A DNA stretch of 64,000 nucleotides, from assembly GCF_039994875.1 (NCBI RefSeq), contig NZ_CP121196.1:5642001-5706000 (forward strand), read 5' to 3'. Under the pieces are notes generated by a model that was not told the DNA's origin, ran no database searches, and saw only the letters and a program-made list of their open reading frames with translations. This stretch comes from Telmatobacter sp. DSM 110680 (GTDB lineage Bacteria > Acidobacteriota > Terriglobia > Terriglobales > Acidobacteriaceae). Below, in pieces: positions 32,745-40,697 of the stretch. Both the position numbers and the translations under genes were made by a program. The number at the start of each line of letters is the position of its first letter. Within the stretch, counting starts at the first letter, position 1.

Positions 32745-35273
32745 ATGGCCAGCCACTACCCCGACAATGAAGTTCAAATGAGCGCTGCGCCCACCCGCCG
32801 GCGCCATTGGCTGAGGATTATCCTCTTCACCGCAGTGTGGATTGTGATCATCGTTGTAGCTCTCAGCGGTCTGGGCATTCTCTGGCTCCGCTCGGCCGCG
32901 AAATCTGCTCTTCCCATCCTCGACGGCGACATCCATCTCGCCTCCCAGGGCGCGCCAACTCTGTCCGCTCCCGTCACTGTCCGCCGCGATCAACATGGCG
33001 TCCCTCACATCGACGCTGCCACGCAGGAGGACATGTTCGTCGCGCAGGGTTACGTAACCGCGCAGGACCGCCTGTGGCAGATGGACGCCTTCCGCCGCAA
33101 CGCCAACGGCGAACTCGCCGAGGTTATGGGACCATCACTGCTCCGCCACGACAAGGCACAGCGCATGTTTCAATTCCGCAATACCGCACACCGCATCTAC
33201 GCTAGCTTGCCGCCCGCGGAGCGCGCCCGCTACGAAGCCTATGCGCGCGGGGTGAACCTCTACATCACCCAGCATCAGGACTCGCTGCCTCCTGAGTTTC
33301 ATCTTCTCCATTACAAACCGGAGCCGTGGACTGGCGCCGACTCGATCAGCATCGGCATGATGATGGTCGACATGCTCGATACGCATTGGTACACCAAGCT
33401 TTCGCGCGAGAAGATCGCAGCAAAGCTCAACAACCCCAAGCTGGAGTCTGACCTCTACCCCGTCGGCTCTTGGCGTGATCATCCGCCCACCGGCGAACTG
33501 CTCGACCTTAGCCAGCCGCATCCTCAACCGCCCGGCACCAGCAACGACGAAGACGACGAGCGTACCGTCACGAGAACAATGCCTGTTCCAGACTGGCCCA
33601 CACCCATGGGTGCCCCGTCCATGCGCGGCATTTTCGCGCATGGGTGGGGAAGCACTAATCCGCCAATCGACTCCTGCCGCGACTGCACTCCCGGCTCGAA
33701 TAACTGGGTAATCGACGGCAAGCACACTGCGAGTGGAAAGCCGCTGCTTTCAAACGATATGCACCTCGGACTGAACGAACCAAACATCTGGTACATGGCC
33801 GACCTGCGCGCACCCGGCTACCACACTGCGGGAGTTACGCTACCCGGGATGCCCTTCGTGATCGCCGGACACAACGAACACGTTGCCTGGGGATTCACCG
33901 CGCTTTACGGAGACGTTCAGGATCTTTACATCGAGAAGCTCGATGGAAAGGGCAACTTTCAGGTTGCAGACGGGAGCTGGAAACCGCTCAACGTCAATCA
34001 TGAAATTATTCGTGTCCGTAGCCGCAAGGACTTCGCCTACGATGTGCGTCTGACAGACCACGGACCGCTGCTCGATCCTCTCTTCACCAGAGATTCGCGC
34101 GCCATCGCTCTCAAGTGGACGCTCTATGACACCACGCTGAATTCCATTCCTCTCTACGGACTGAATACCGCATCGAATTGGACCGAATTCTCCTCCGCAC
34201 TGTCGCAGTGGTGCTGGCCCACGCAGAACGTCGTCTACTCCGACGATCAAGGTCACATCGGTTATCACGCTGTCGGCCGCATTCCGATGCGTTCCGCAGG
34301 GATCACAGACAAGCCAGTGCTTGACGCCGTGCATGGTTGGCAGGGCTATATCCCCTTCGACGACATGCCCAACGCCTTCGACCCGCCCTCAGGCTTTCTT
34401 GCAACCGCCAACTCGCGTGTCACACCAGACAAATCCAAGTACCCGATCACGGACGAGTGGGCCGACCCCTACCGCGCCGAACGCATCTCCAAGCTCCTCC
34501 AAGGCCGCGACAACCTCAAGCCGGCCGATATGCTCGCCACCCAGACCGACATCTACAGCGAGATGGACCAGGAGTTCGGCCACCGACTCTCGTATGCCAT
34601 CGACCACACTGCCAACGCCGATGACCAACTCCGCAAGGCCGCCGACCTCATGCGCAGTTGGGATGGCCGCCTCACCACTGATTCCGCTGCCGCATCGCTC
34701 GTGACCCAGGCTCGCTATGCGCTACGCATCATGCTGCTCGAGCCAAAGCTGGGCGCGGAAGACGCCGAAAACTACGAATGGTCGGAATCCAACTTTGCCG
34801 TAGAAGAGATCGTGATGCGCTCCAACCCCGCGTGGCTTCCATCTGCCTATAAAGACTGGGACGCCTTCCTCGCCGATGCTGTTCGCCGCGGAATGATAAT
34901 AGGCCACGCCACCACCAACGTCTCTCAATGGACATACGGCTCCTGGCACGTCGTCGACATCGAACATCCGCTCTCGAACTTCCTGCCCTACGTAGGCCGC
35001 ATCGCGGGAACCGGAGAGCAACCGCTAAGTGGCGACACCACCACCGTCAAACAAGTAGGCCGCTCCTTCGGTCCATCGCAGCGCTTCACCATGGACTGGA
35101 ACAACATCGACGGCTCAACCGAAAACATCGTCCTCGGCGAGAGCGGCAATCCCTACAGCCCCTACTTCCGCGATCAGTGGGATGACTACTACAACGGCCG
35201 TACCTTCGCGCTTCCCTTCACCCCCACGGCCGTGACCTCTAACACGCGGCACACCCTCCGCCTCCTGCCATGA
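32745..35273 (+). CDS. Penicillin acylase-family Ntn hydrolase
   Basis: 842 residues from ATG 32745 (ATG 32778 is an alternative start closer to the membrane helix). An N-terminal signal anchor (about 22-45) is followed by the alpha chain (VRRDQHGVPHIDAATQEDMFVAQGYVTAQDR, broken here) and a linker. The catalytic Ser318 follows Gly in PGSNNWVIDGKHTASGKPLL; autocleavage before it would give the beta chain. MHLGLNEPNIWY and NEHVAWGFTALYGDVQDLY are further family signatures. The family includes penicillin G acylases and acyl-homoserine-lactone acylases that hydrolyse amides in the periplasm; the true substrate is unknown. Its stop adjoins a heptamer repeat and a hairpin before the next gene. Confidence 0.9.
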   Translation: MASHYPDNEVQMSAAPTRRRHWLRIILFTAVWIVIIVVALSGLGILWLRSAAKSALPILDGDIHLASQGAPTLSAPVTVRRDQHGVPHIDAATQEDMFVAQGYVTAQDRLWQMDAFRRNANGELAEVMGPSLLRHDKAQRMFQFRNTAHRIYASLPPAERARYEAYARGVNLYITQHQDSLPPEFHLLHYKPEPWTGADSISIGMMMVDMLDTHWYTKLSREKIAAKLNNPKLESDLYPVGSWRDHPPTGELLDLSQPHPQPPGTSNDEDDERTVTRTMPVPDWPTPMGAPSMRGIFAHGWGSTNPPIDSCRDCTPGSNNWVIDGKHTASGKPLLSNDMHLGLNEPNIWYMADLRAPGYHTAGVTLPGMPFVIAGHNEHVAWGFTALYGDVQDLYIEKLDGKGNFQVADGSWKPLNVNHEIIRVRSRKDFAYDVRLTDHGPLLDPLFTRDSRAIALKWTLYDTTLNSIPLYGLNTASNWTEFSSALSQWCWPTQNVVYSDDQGHIGYHAVGRIPMRSAGITDKPVLDAVHGWQGYIPFDDMPNAFDPPSGFLATANSRVTPDKSKYPITDEWADPYRAERISKLLQGRDNLKPADMLATQTDIYSEMDQEFGHRLSYAIDHTANADDQLRKAADLMRSWDGRLTTDSAAASLVTQARYALRIMLLEPKLGAEDAENYEWSESNFAVEEIVMRSNPAWLPSAYKDWDAFLADAVRRGMIIGHATTNVSQWTYGSWHVVDIEHPLSNFLPYVGRIAGTGEQPLSGDTTTVKQVGRSFGPSQRFTMDWNNIDGSTENIVLGESGNPYSPYFRDQWDDYYNGRTFALPFTPTAVTSNTRHTLRLLP

Positions 35274-35280
35274 CAGACAA

Positions 35281-35308
35281 GGGAATAAGGAACACGGAAC
35301 AGGGAGTA
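35281..35308. repeat. Short heptamer-periodic run (NGGAACA words)
   Basis: Four consecutive 7-mers of the form NGGAAYA or NGGAGTA, starting 8 nt after the acylase stop. This is the same 7-bp period as the larger elements at 17156, 44697, 47301, 48926 and 55130, with a different word. It is followed at 35340-35365 by a 10-bp-arm hairpin. Confidence 0.55.
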
Positions 35309-35339
35309 GAAGGCGCCCGAGGTACTGAGGACTGGGTGC

Positions 35340-35365
35340 CCCAGGTCTCGCCTCTGAGACCTGGG
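35340..35365. repeat. Perfect hairpin directly before the membrane-protein start
   Basis: CCCAGGTCTC (35340-35349) and GAGACCTGGG (35356-35365) are perfect 10-bp arms around a 6-nt loop GCCTCT. The right arm ends at the ATG 35366. There is no T-run. GGGTGCCCCA, which overlaps the left arm, recurs at 38111-38120. In RNA the hairpin would hide the translation start region of the next gene. Confidence 0.7.
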
Positions 35366-37171
35366 ATGGATTTGAGCAGACTGCGACGCCTTCTCGGTCC
35401 CGCCATCATCTGCCTCGCAGCGTTCATCGCCACTTCACCTGACCTGATGCACAAGACCTCGTGCGGTCACGACTTCGACTTCCATCTCGCATCGTGGCTT
35501 GACGCGCAAGCCAGTTGGAAGCACGGCCTCCCTTATCCGCACTGGGCGCCCAGCCCCAACTACGGAGCAGGGGAGCCACGCTTCGTCTTCTATCCACCGC
35601 TGACATGGATGCTCGGCGCTGCCTTCGGGCTGATCTTTCCGTGGAAGGGTGTTGAGCTTGCGATCACGTGTTCCTTCCTTGCTGCCACTGGTCTCGCTAC
35701 GCGAATGCTGGCACGCCAGGCAATGGCAGACGCGCCTGCTACTCTCGCCGGTTGCATCGCCCTTTTCTCTGGCTACTCGATGTTCACAGCCTTCGAGCGA
35801 ACTGCGTTCGGCGAACTCGCCGGTGGCTTCTGGATCCCGCTTCTGCTCTTGCTGATCTTCCGCGATGGAAATGCGCAGGGCTCACCCTGGCGGCGGGCGT
35901 TGGATGGCTCTGCAGTATCTCTTGCTCTCGTCATATCGGGAGCGTGGCTCTCCAACGCGCCTCTCGGTGTCATGGCCAGCTATCTGCTTGCGGGCGTCGC
36001 TTTATCGGTCGCGCTACTTCGACGCTCGTGGGCCCCGATTCTCAGATCTTTGGTAGCAGTCACTCTCGGCCTCGGCCTGACCGCTATCTATCTCGTCCCC
36101 GCCGCGGTCGAGCAGAAATGGGTACAGATTTCGCAGGCCACCAATGATCCAGGCGTTGCGATCGAAAACAGTTTCCTCTTCGGTCGCCACGCAGATCCCA
36201 ATCTCGAACTGCACGATGTCGAACTGATGCGGGTTTCCATCATTGCCCTCGTGATGATCGCGTTCACGCTTGTTTCCTTCTTCATCGCGTGGCGACGCGG
36301 TCGCCTGCCCAGACAGCGAAGCTGGTGGATTCCGCTCGCTCTCATCCCTGTCGTGGTTTTGCTTTTGCAACTCCCCATCTCGCTGCCACTCTGGAACCTG
36401 CTCCCCAAGCTGCGCTTTCTCCAATTCCCCTGGCGATGGCTCGTAGTTACGGAGGCTCCGCTGGGCATCTTTATCGCCGTGGCGATCTGGCCAACACGTC
36501 GCTGGCTCCGCGTTGTAGCCATCGCAGCATCTACTGCCGGATTTTTATTCATCACGGGTGTCACCCTATTCCTCTTTCACCAGCATTGCGACCCAGAAGA
36601 TTCGGTAAGAGGCATGCTCGCCGCATTTAGTAGCGGTCAGGGATTCGAAGGTGCCGACGAATACGCACCTCCCGGGGCAGACAATTCGCAAGTGGCGTTT
36701 GGACTGCCGGATGCTTGCCTCACCACCAACCCGTCCGTGGTGCTCGCATCCTCCGACGACGGCAATACACCCCAGTGGGATCCCGCGAACCCCCACTGTG
36801 ACGCGATCTACACTTGGCTGCGCCGCGCGGGCAGGAATTCCGCGGAGCATCTCCTCCTCTCCGCCAACATCCCGCATGCCGGATTTCTCATCCTGCATCT
36901 GCGCACCTACCCTGCCTGGAAAGTCAATGTGAATGGCCAGACCGTGGCCCTCGACGCCCACCCGATCTATGGTTCCCTGCCCCGCCGCGACGATGGTCTC
37001 ATGGCTGTGCCGGTCCCCCGAGGCCCAGTGCAAGTTGATGTCGACTGGACCATCACCGGCGACGTGGTGATGGGACGCTTGGTAAGTCTTATGTCGCTCG
37101 GCTATCTCGTGATCATCTTCTTAATCGAACGAAAGCTGAACGCTGGAAAGTCCAAGCCAAACCTCGGTTAA
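35366..37171 (+). CDS. Polytopic membrane protein, YfhO/GT-C-like
   Basis: 601 residues from ATG 35366, where the first helix (LLGPAIICLAAFIATSPD) begins. The frame is also open to ATG 35270, overlapping the acylase stop, but those extra 32 residues would be translated from the heptamer run and the hairpin. About ten or more transmembrane segments follow. A luminal loop near the N-terminus has GHDFDFHLASWLDAQASWKHG, as in lipid-linked sugar transferases of the GT-C/YfhO group. The C-terminal soluble part (HLRTYPAWKVNVNGQ) matches the end of YfhO-type proteins, which transfer or decorate sugars outside the membrane. The pairing with a periplasmic acylase is suggestive only. Confidence 0.75.
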   Translation: MDLSRLRRLLGPAIICLAAFIATSPDLMHKTSCGHDFDFHLASWLDAQASWKHGLPYPHWAPSPNYGAGEPRFVFYPPLTWMLGAAFGLIFPWKGVELAITCSFLAATGLATRMLARQAMADAPATLAGCIALFSGYSMFTAFERTAFGELAGGFWIPLLLLLIFRDGNAQGSPWRRALDGSAVSLALVISGAWLSNAPLGVMASYLLAGVALSVALLRRSWAPILRSLVAVTLGLGLTAIYLVPAAVEQKWVQISQATNDPGVAIENSFLFGRHADPNLELHDVELMRVSIIALVMIAFTLVSFFIAWRRGRLPRQRSWWIPLALIPVVVLLLQLPISLPLWNLLPKLRFLQFPWRWLVVTEAPLGIFIAVAIWPTRRWLRVVAIAASTAGFLFITGVTLFLFHQHCDPEDSVRGMLAAFSSGQGFEGADEYAPPGADNSQVAFGLPDACLTTNPSVVLASSDDGNTPQWDPANPHCDAIYTWLRRAGRNSAEHLLLSANIPHAGFLILHLRTYPAWKVNVNGQTVALDAHPIYGSLPRRDDGLMAVPVPRGPVQVDVDWTITGDVVMGRLVSLMSLGYLVIIFLIERKLNAGKSKPNLG

Positions 37172-37182
37172 AATGAAGATGA

Positions 37183-38073
37183 ATGCCATCCGATGTGAAA
37201 TCGCTGATCCAGGAAGGTGCGGAGCTCACAGATCGCGCTCTTGAGACGGTCATCCCCACCGTCGATACGGTTCCCGCTTCGATCCACGGCGCCATGCGCC
37301 ACTCCGTCTTTGCCGGCGGCAAGCGCCTGCGCCCTGTCCTCGCGATGCAAGCCGCTGTCACCATCGCCGGCTCGCTTCCATGCGGCATTGAGCGCCTTGG
37401 CGCAGCCATTGAGATGCTGCATACCTACTCACTGATCCACGACGACCTGCCCGCGCTCGACAATGACGATCTGCGCCGCGGCAAGCCCACCTGCCATGTG
37501 GCCTTCGGTGAAGCTATCGCCATCCTCGCCGGAGACGCGCTGCAGACCCGCGCCTTTGAAATCCTCGCCGGCCTCGATACCGCGCCCGCCGCAACCGTGC
37601 AGATTATCGGCCTGATCGCAAACGCCGTAGGAACCGTCGACGGCATGATCGGGGGCCAGGTGCTCGACATCGAGAGCGAACACCTCAAGCCCACACCAGA
37701 ACTCGTTGAAGCCATCCATCGTGCCAAAACCGGGGCGCTCATTCGCGTCAGCGTGGTTGCAGGCGGAGTTTATGCCGGTGCCGCCGCGGATGATGTCGCC
37801 CGTCTTGACACTTTTGGTCGCAAAGCAGGCCTCGCCTTCCAGATAGTCGACGACGTGCTCGACATGACCGTGGATTCCGCCCACCTCGGCAAGACTGCTG
37901 GCAAGGACCTAGCCACTGAGAAAGCCACATGGCCAGCCGTCTACGGTATCGAGCAGAGCCGACGCGACGCCGCAACGCTCATCGACGAAGCCTTTGCTGC
38001 CCTGAAGCCATACGGCTCCCGTGCTGACGGCCTCAAGTCCGTAGCCCGGTACCTGGTCGAACGCAAGAACTGA
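37183..38073 (+). CDS. Short-chain trans-prenyl diphosphate synthase (farnesyl/geranylgeranyl type)
   Basis: 296 residues. The first aspartate-rich motif is D87-D88-L-P-A-L-D93, the DDxxxxD form typical of bacterial farnesyl and geranylgeranyl synthases (IspA type). The second is D223-D224-V-L-D227. AGGKRLRPVLAM near residue 44 binds isopentenyl diphosphate. The product, C15 or C20, is the likely substrate for UppS and for the long-chain synthase at 3086. The start is ATG 37183, 11 bp after the membrane-protein stop, so the two may be co-transcribed. Confidence 0.92.
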   Translation: MPSDVKSLIQEGAELTDRALETVIPTVDTVPASIHGAMRHSVFAGGKRLRPVLAMQAAVTIAGSLPCGIERLGAAIEMLHTYSLIHDDLPALDNDDLRRGKPTCHVAFGEAIAILAGDALQTRAFEILAGLDTAPAATVQIIGLIANAVGTVDGMIGGQVLDIESEHLKPTPELVEAIHRAKTGALIRVSVVAGGVYAGAAADDVARLDTFGRKAGLAFQIVDDVLDMTVDSAHLGKTAGKDLATEKATWPAVYGIEQSRRDAATLIDEAFAALKPYGSRADGLKSVARYLVERKN

Positions 38074-38099
38074 AGAGCCTCGGTAGGATTTCCGTCTTG

Positions 38100-38188
38100 G
38101 CGACAAAAAGTGGGTGCCCCATCCATGACGCAGTTTCATCGCGGCAAGGGTGGGAAATCTCAAAAGTTTGAAATCGGCGTGAAGAAAA
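38100..38188. repeat. Candidate dispersed intergenic repeat (GGGTGCCCCATCC type)
   Basis: The gap between the prenyl synthase and the DUF59 gene contains GGGTGCCCCATCCATGACGC, a following segment with AAGGGTGGGA, then TCTCAAAAGTTTGAAATCG. GGGTGCCCCA also occurs at 35334-35343. The AAGGGTGGGA half is a near-complement of the GCCCCATCC half, so it looks like a degenerate palindromic repeat. I recognise similar strings as common intergenic repeats in Terriglobia, from memory only. Confidence 0.45.
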
Positions 38189-38515
38189 ATGCTGACTGAA
38201 CCTGAGATCTTCGCCGCTCTCCGCGACTGCTTCGACCCCGAAGTGAAGCTGAATCTCGTTGACTTGGGCCTGATCTACTCCATTGAAACCGGCCCCGACC
38301 CCGACTCAGCCCCGGCATGGCCGCGCCAGTGGGTCAAAGTCACCATGACGCTGACCACGCAGGCTTGCCCGGCATCGGGGCTGATCTTCGAGCAGGTTCA
38401 CAACCGGCTCGCTACCATCCCCGACATCAGCAAAGTTGAAGTGAATCTAGTGTGGGAACCCAAGTGGACCCCGCATCGCATCAGCGAAGCGGGTAGAAAA
38501 CAACTGGGACTCTGA
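38189..38515 (+). CDS. DUF59/MIP18-type metal-sulfur cluster assembly factor (SufT/PaaD-like)
   Basis: 108 residues, the full length of a single DUF59 domain: LRDCFDPEVKLNLVDLGLIYSIE (DPE motif, about 16-18), VTMTLTTQACPASGLIFEQVHNRL with the conserved Cys, and VNLVWEPKW. Such proteins help mature iron-sulfur proteins or are subunits of cluster-carrier complexes in the cytoplasm. No suf operon is next to it, so its client is unknown. The ATG at 38189 has an AAGAAAAA upstream, a weak site. It lies between two candidate intergenic repeats. Confidence 0.88.
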   Translation: MLTEPEIFAALRDCFDPEVKLNLVDLGLIYSIETGPDPDSAPAWPRQWVKVTMTLTTQACPASGLIFEQVHNRLATIPDISKVEVNLVWEPKWTPHRISEAGRKQLGL

Positions 38516-38529
38516 TCATTTAGACGACG

Positions 38530-38632
38530 GTGTCATCCTGAGCGGAGCGGCTTGGGGCCCCATCATCCGCAAAGCGGAAGAAGGGGTAAGCGAAGGATCT
38601 GCTTCTTCCACCGCAAACCAGCTGAGTGTTTC
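38530..38632. repeat. Candidate dispersed intergenic repeat (TCATCCTGAGCG...GAAGGATCTGC type)
   Basis: The stretch between the DUF59 gene and the small membrane protein contains GTCATCCTGAGCGGAGCG, then about 55 bp later GCGAAGGATCTGCTTCTTCC. These two halves are usually adjacent (TCATCCTGAGCGAAGCGAAGGATC) in intergenic repeats I recall from Acidobacteria. Here they are separated by an extra insertion containing GGGGCCCCATCATCC. No coding potential. Confidence 0.45.
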
Positions 38633-38635
38633 AAC

Positions 38636-38992
38636 TCATGCAGGCATCGTGGTCGTCCGCCGTGACAAAACCCTCCGCAAAGATTCGCCCTTCTCAGTGA
38701 TGTTCTCCACTACGTCCTGCACCTGCTCAAGCATCGACTGCGCGCGATCCACGTAGCCCGGCATCGCTTCCCACCATTCGCGAAGTGCCTCCTCATGATC
38801 CATCAGGGCAAGCGCCGTACCGGCCGCCGCCATCACCAGGCCTCCGCGCTTCTGACCGCTCAGCAGCAGCAGCCCGCCCGTAAGCAGCGACCCGCAGGCG
38901 GCGATCTTTACCCAATCCACCTGGGCCGTTGCAGGAAATTCGGTGACGCGCGGTGACTTACTCTCCCGATTCGGAATAGTCGCAATAACCAT
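38636..38992 (-). CDS. Small membrane protein of unknown function
   Basis: 118 residues from ATG 38992, preceded on this strand by GAGGAG. It has a short polar N-terminus, then one strongly hydrophobic region (about 30-65, KIAACGSLLTGGLLLLSGQ and GLVMAAAGTALALM), and an amphipathic C-terminal half (EALREWWEAMPGYVDRAQSMLEQVQDVVENI) that looks like a short coiled coil. No named family. A YtxH- or DUF-like envelope protein is possible. It is followed on the same strand by repeat DNA and lies 81 bp downstream of the zinc-ribbon protein at 39074. Confidence 0.65.
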   Translation of the reverse strand: MVIATIPNRESKSPRVTEFPATAQVDWVKIAACGSLLTGGLLLLSGQKRGGLVMAAAGTALALMDHEEALREWWEAMPGYVDRAQSMLEQVQDVVENITEKGESLRRVLSRRTTTMPA

Positions 38993-39073
38993 GAGTTCTC
39001 CTCTTTTTACTCTGATGCAGACCGGGCCAATGCGGCAGCCAGGACCCATCGCGAGGTACCGCGTCCTCTGTCC

Positions 39074-39382
39074 TCAATCCAGGTCAAAATCGCGCAGTGG
39101 CTTGCCGGCAGGCGCGTCCTTGGCCTTGCGCAGTGCCTCAGCGAACTTCTTATCGAAAAGATCTTCCTTATTTTTCTCTGCGTCGACTGATTGCCGAAAG
39201 ATGGATTCTTTCCGCTCATCCTGCTCACGCATGGCCTTGGCAGCCGTTTCAAGATCCTCAAACATGCGCTTGCGCGGTGCCGACGTATGACTTACTACGA
39301 GACCCGTAGCAGCGTCCACCAGAATCATCGCCCCACAGTCGGGACATGCAACCTGAAATGTTTCTTCCTTGATTTTGCCCAT
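39074..39382 (-). CDS. Small zinc-ribbon-like protein
   Basis: 102 residues. A single CPDC pair (about 13-16) opens the protein in ETFQVACPDCGAMILVDAATG. The rest is a highly charged helical stretch (EDLETAAKAMREQDERKESI, then DLFDKKFAEALRKAKDAP). One Cys pair is not enough for a full zinc ribbon, so metal binding would need dimerisation or another ligand. Similar short proteins occur in acidobacterial genomes with no known role; this is recognised only as a type. It shares a divergent region of about 190 bp with the three-module protein. Confidence 0.65.
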   Translation of the reverse strand: MGKIKEETFQVACPDCGAMILVDAATGLVVSHTSAPRKRMFEDLETAAKAMREQDERKESIFRQSVDAEKNKEDLFDKKFAEALRKAKDAPAGKPLRDFDLD

Positions 39383-39575
39383 AACAGAGCAATTGTAGGC
39401 GCACCGGCCGAATCAAGGAAAGCCGCGCCCCAGGACCGAAAGTCTCCTCGGGTCTAACCAGCCCTTGTTGAACTTTCCTGCTCGTTCCGGCGTACCCTTG
39501 TCAGCATGCAGTCCCCTCCAGGTTAACGCTGTCCTTTGCACCGCGCGGAACCCTCCCTCCGCCGTAAGGAGTTTC

Positions 39576-40655
39576 ATGAAAGGCGTTTTTCTTACAAGAC
39601 TCTCAATTCTCGCTGTAGCAGCCCTGACACTCACTCCCTTCTGCTCCGCCCAGGCCAAGCTCGCCGGCGACTGGCGAGGCACCTTCGACGCCAATGGTGC
39701 CACCTACCAAGTCGTCTGGCATGTCACTGAAGCTCCCGATGGAACCCTCACTTCGACAATCGACAACGTCACGCAGAGCATATTCGGCACAAAGGCCAAG
39801 ACGACCACCGTCAAAGGTTCCGACGTCAGAATTGAAGTTGACGATGTGATCAGTCCCAACGGGCAAGACATCCCCATCAAAGGTTCCTTCGACGGCACCC
39901 TGAATAAAGAAGCAAACGAGGTGAGCGGCACCTTGCTGCAGGTCGAGCCACCCCAGAATCCAATACAGATCACGTTCAAGCACGACGCAGCACAATCCGG
40001 CGATGCTGCGGCGGGCGCACCTGCCGCCACAACGCAACCCGCCATCGCTGGCGACTGGGCTGGTACTCTCACCGCTGGTCCCGCACAACTCCGCCTCGTG
40101 CTTCATATCACCGCGGCGAAAGATGGCTCCCTCTCCGCTACGCTCGACAGCATCGATCAGGGCGCCAACGGTATTCCGATCAACACCGTCACGTATAAGG
40201 ACGGAAAGGTGACTCTGGACGTTGAAGCCGTTCACGGCAACTATGAGGGCACGGTTAGCAAGGACGCATCCGGAATCGACGGCACCTGGACTCAGGGCCA
40301 GCCGCTCCCACTCAGCTTCAAACGCGCTCAGCCACAAGCCGCCCCTAAGCCCGCTACGCCAACAAATATCGATGGAACTTGGACCGGGAAGCTCGACACA
40401 GGCGCTGCTACTCTCACAATCAACCTGAAGATTGCCAATATGGATACAGGCCTCACTGCACAGTTGCAGAGTCCCGACCAGGCGCCGAACTGGGCGCCCG
40501 CAACATCCATCAAGCGGGACGGCGAGAAGCTGACCGTCGAATTCAGCGCGTTCAGCGCCACCTTTGAAGGCACGATCTCCGCCGACCACAACACCATTGA
40601 TGGCGCTTTCACCCAGATGGGCCATGAGCTACCGTTGGTGCTCAAGAAGAATTGA
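39576..40655 (+). CDS. Secreted protein with three tandem beta-sandwich-like modules
   Basis: 359 residues from ATG 39576 (AAGGA 5 nt upstream); the upstream open frame is not used. The signal peptide ends near FCSAQA. Three modules of about 95-105 residues begin LAGDWRGTF (29), IAGDWAGTL (157) and IDGTWTGKL (265). They share a strand order with a VxLxI line, a DQGANGIPI-like loop, a YEGTVSKDASGIDGTWTQG segment and a final LPLSFKR or LPLVLKK strand. The same module is the N-terminal domain of the TIGR03435 protein at 4978 (IADTWQGTLHAG to LPLVLTRA). Function unknown; a lipocalin-like or ligand-binding beta barrel is plausible. Confidence 0.78.
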   Translation: MKGVFLTRLSILAVAALTLTPFCSAQAKLAGDWRGTFDANGATYQVVWHVTEAPDGTLTSTIDNVTQSIFGTKAKTTTVKGSDVRIEVDDVISPNGQDIPIKGSFDGTLNKEANEVSGTLLQVEPPQNPIQITFKHDAAQSGDAAAGAPAATTQPAIAGDWAGTLTAGPAQLRLVLHITAAKDGSLSATLDSIDQGANGIPINTVTYKDGKVTLDVEAVHGNYEGTVSKDASGIDGTWTQGQPLPLSFKRAQPQAAPKPATPTNIDGTWTGKLDTGAATLTINLKIANMDTGLTAQLQSPDQAPNWAPATSIKRDGEKLTVEFSAFSATFEGTISADHNTIDGAFTQMGHELPLVLKKN

Positions 40656-40697
40656 GCTTCGGCGCCGGGCGTGAGATGTGCCTCACGCCCGAAATCC

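Noticed and set aside
35270..35365. N-terminal 32 residues of the membrane protein from ATG 35270
   Set aside because: This stretch is made of the repeat run and hairpin, has no ribosome-binding site, and is not family-like; ATG 35366 fits the first helix better, though the upstream start cannot be fully excluded.
39603..40625. 340-codon minus-strand open frame opposite the three-module protein
   Set aside because: Cys- and Gly-rich translation with no family features; the plus strand has a signal peptide, a ribosome-binding site and internal repeats.
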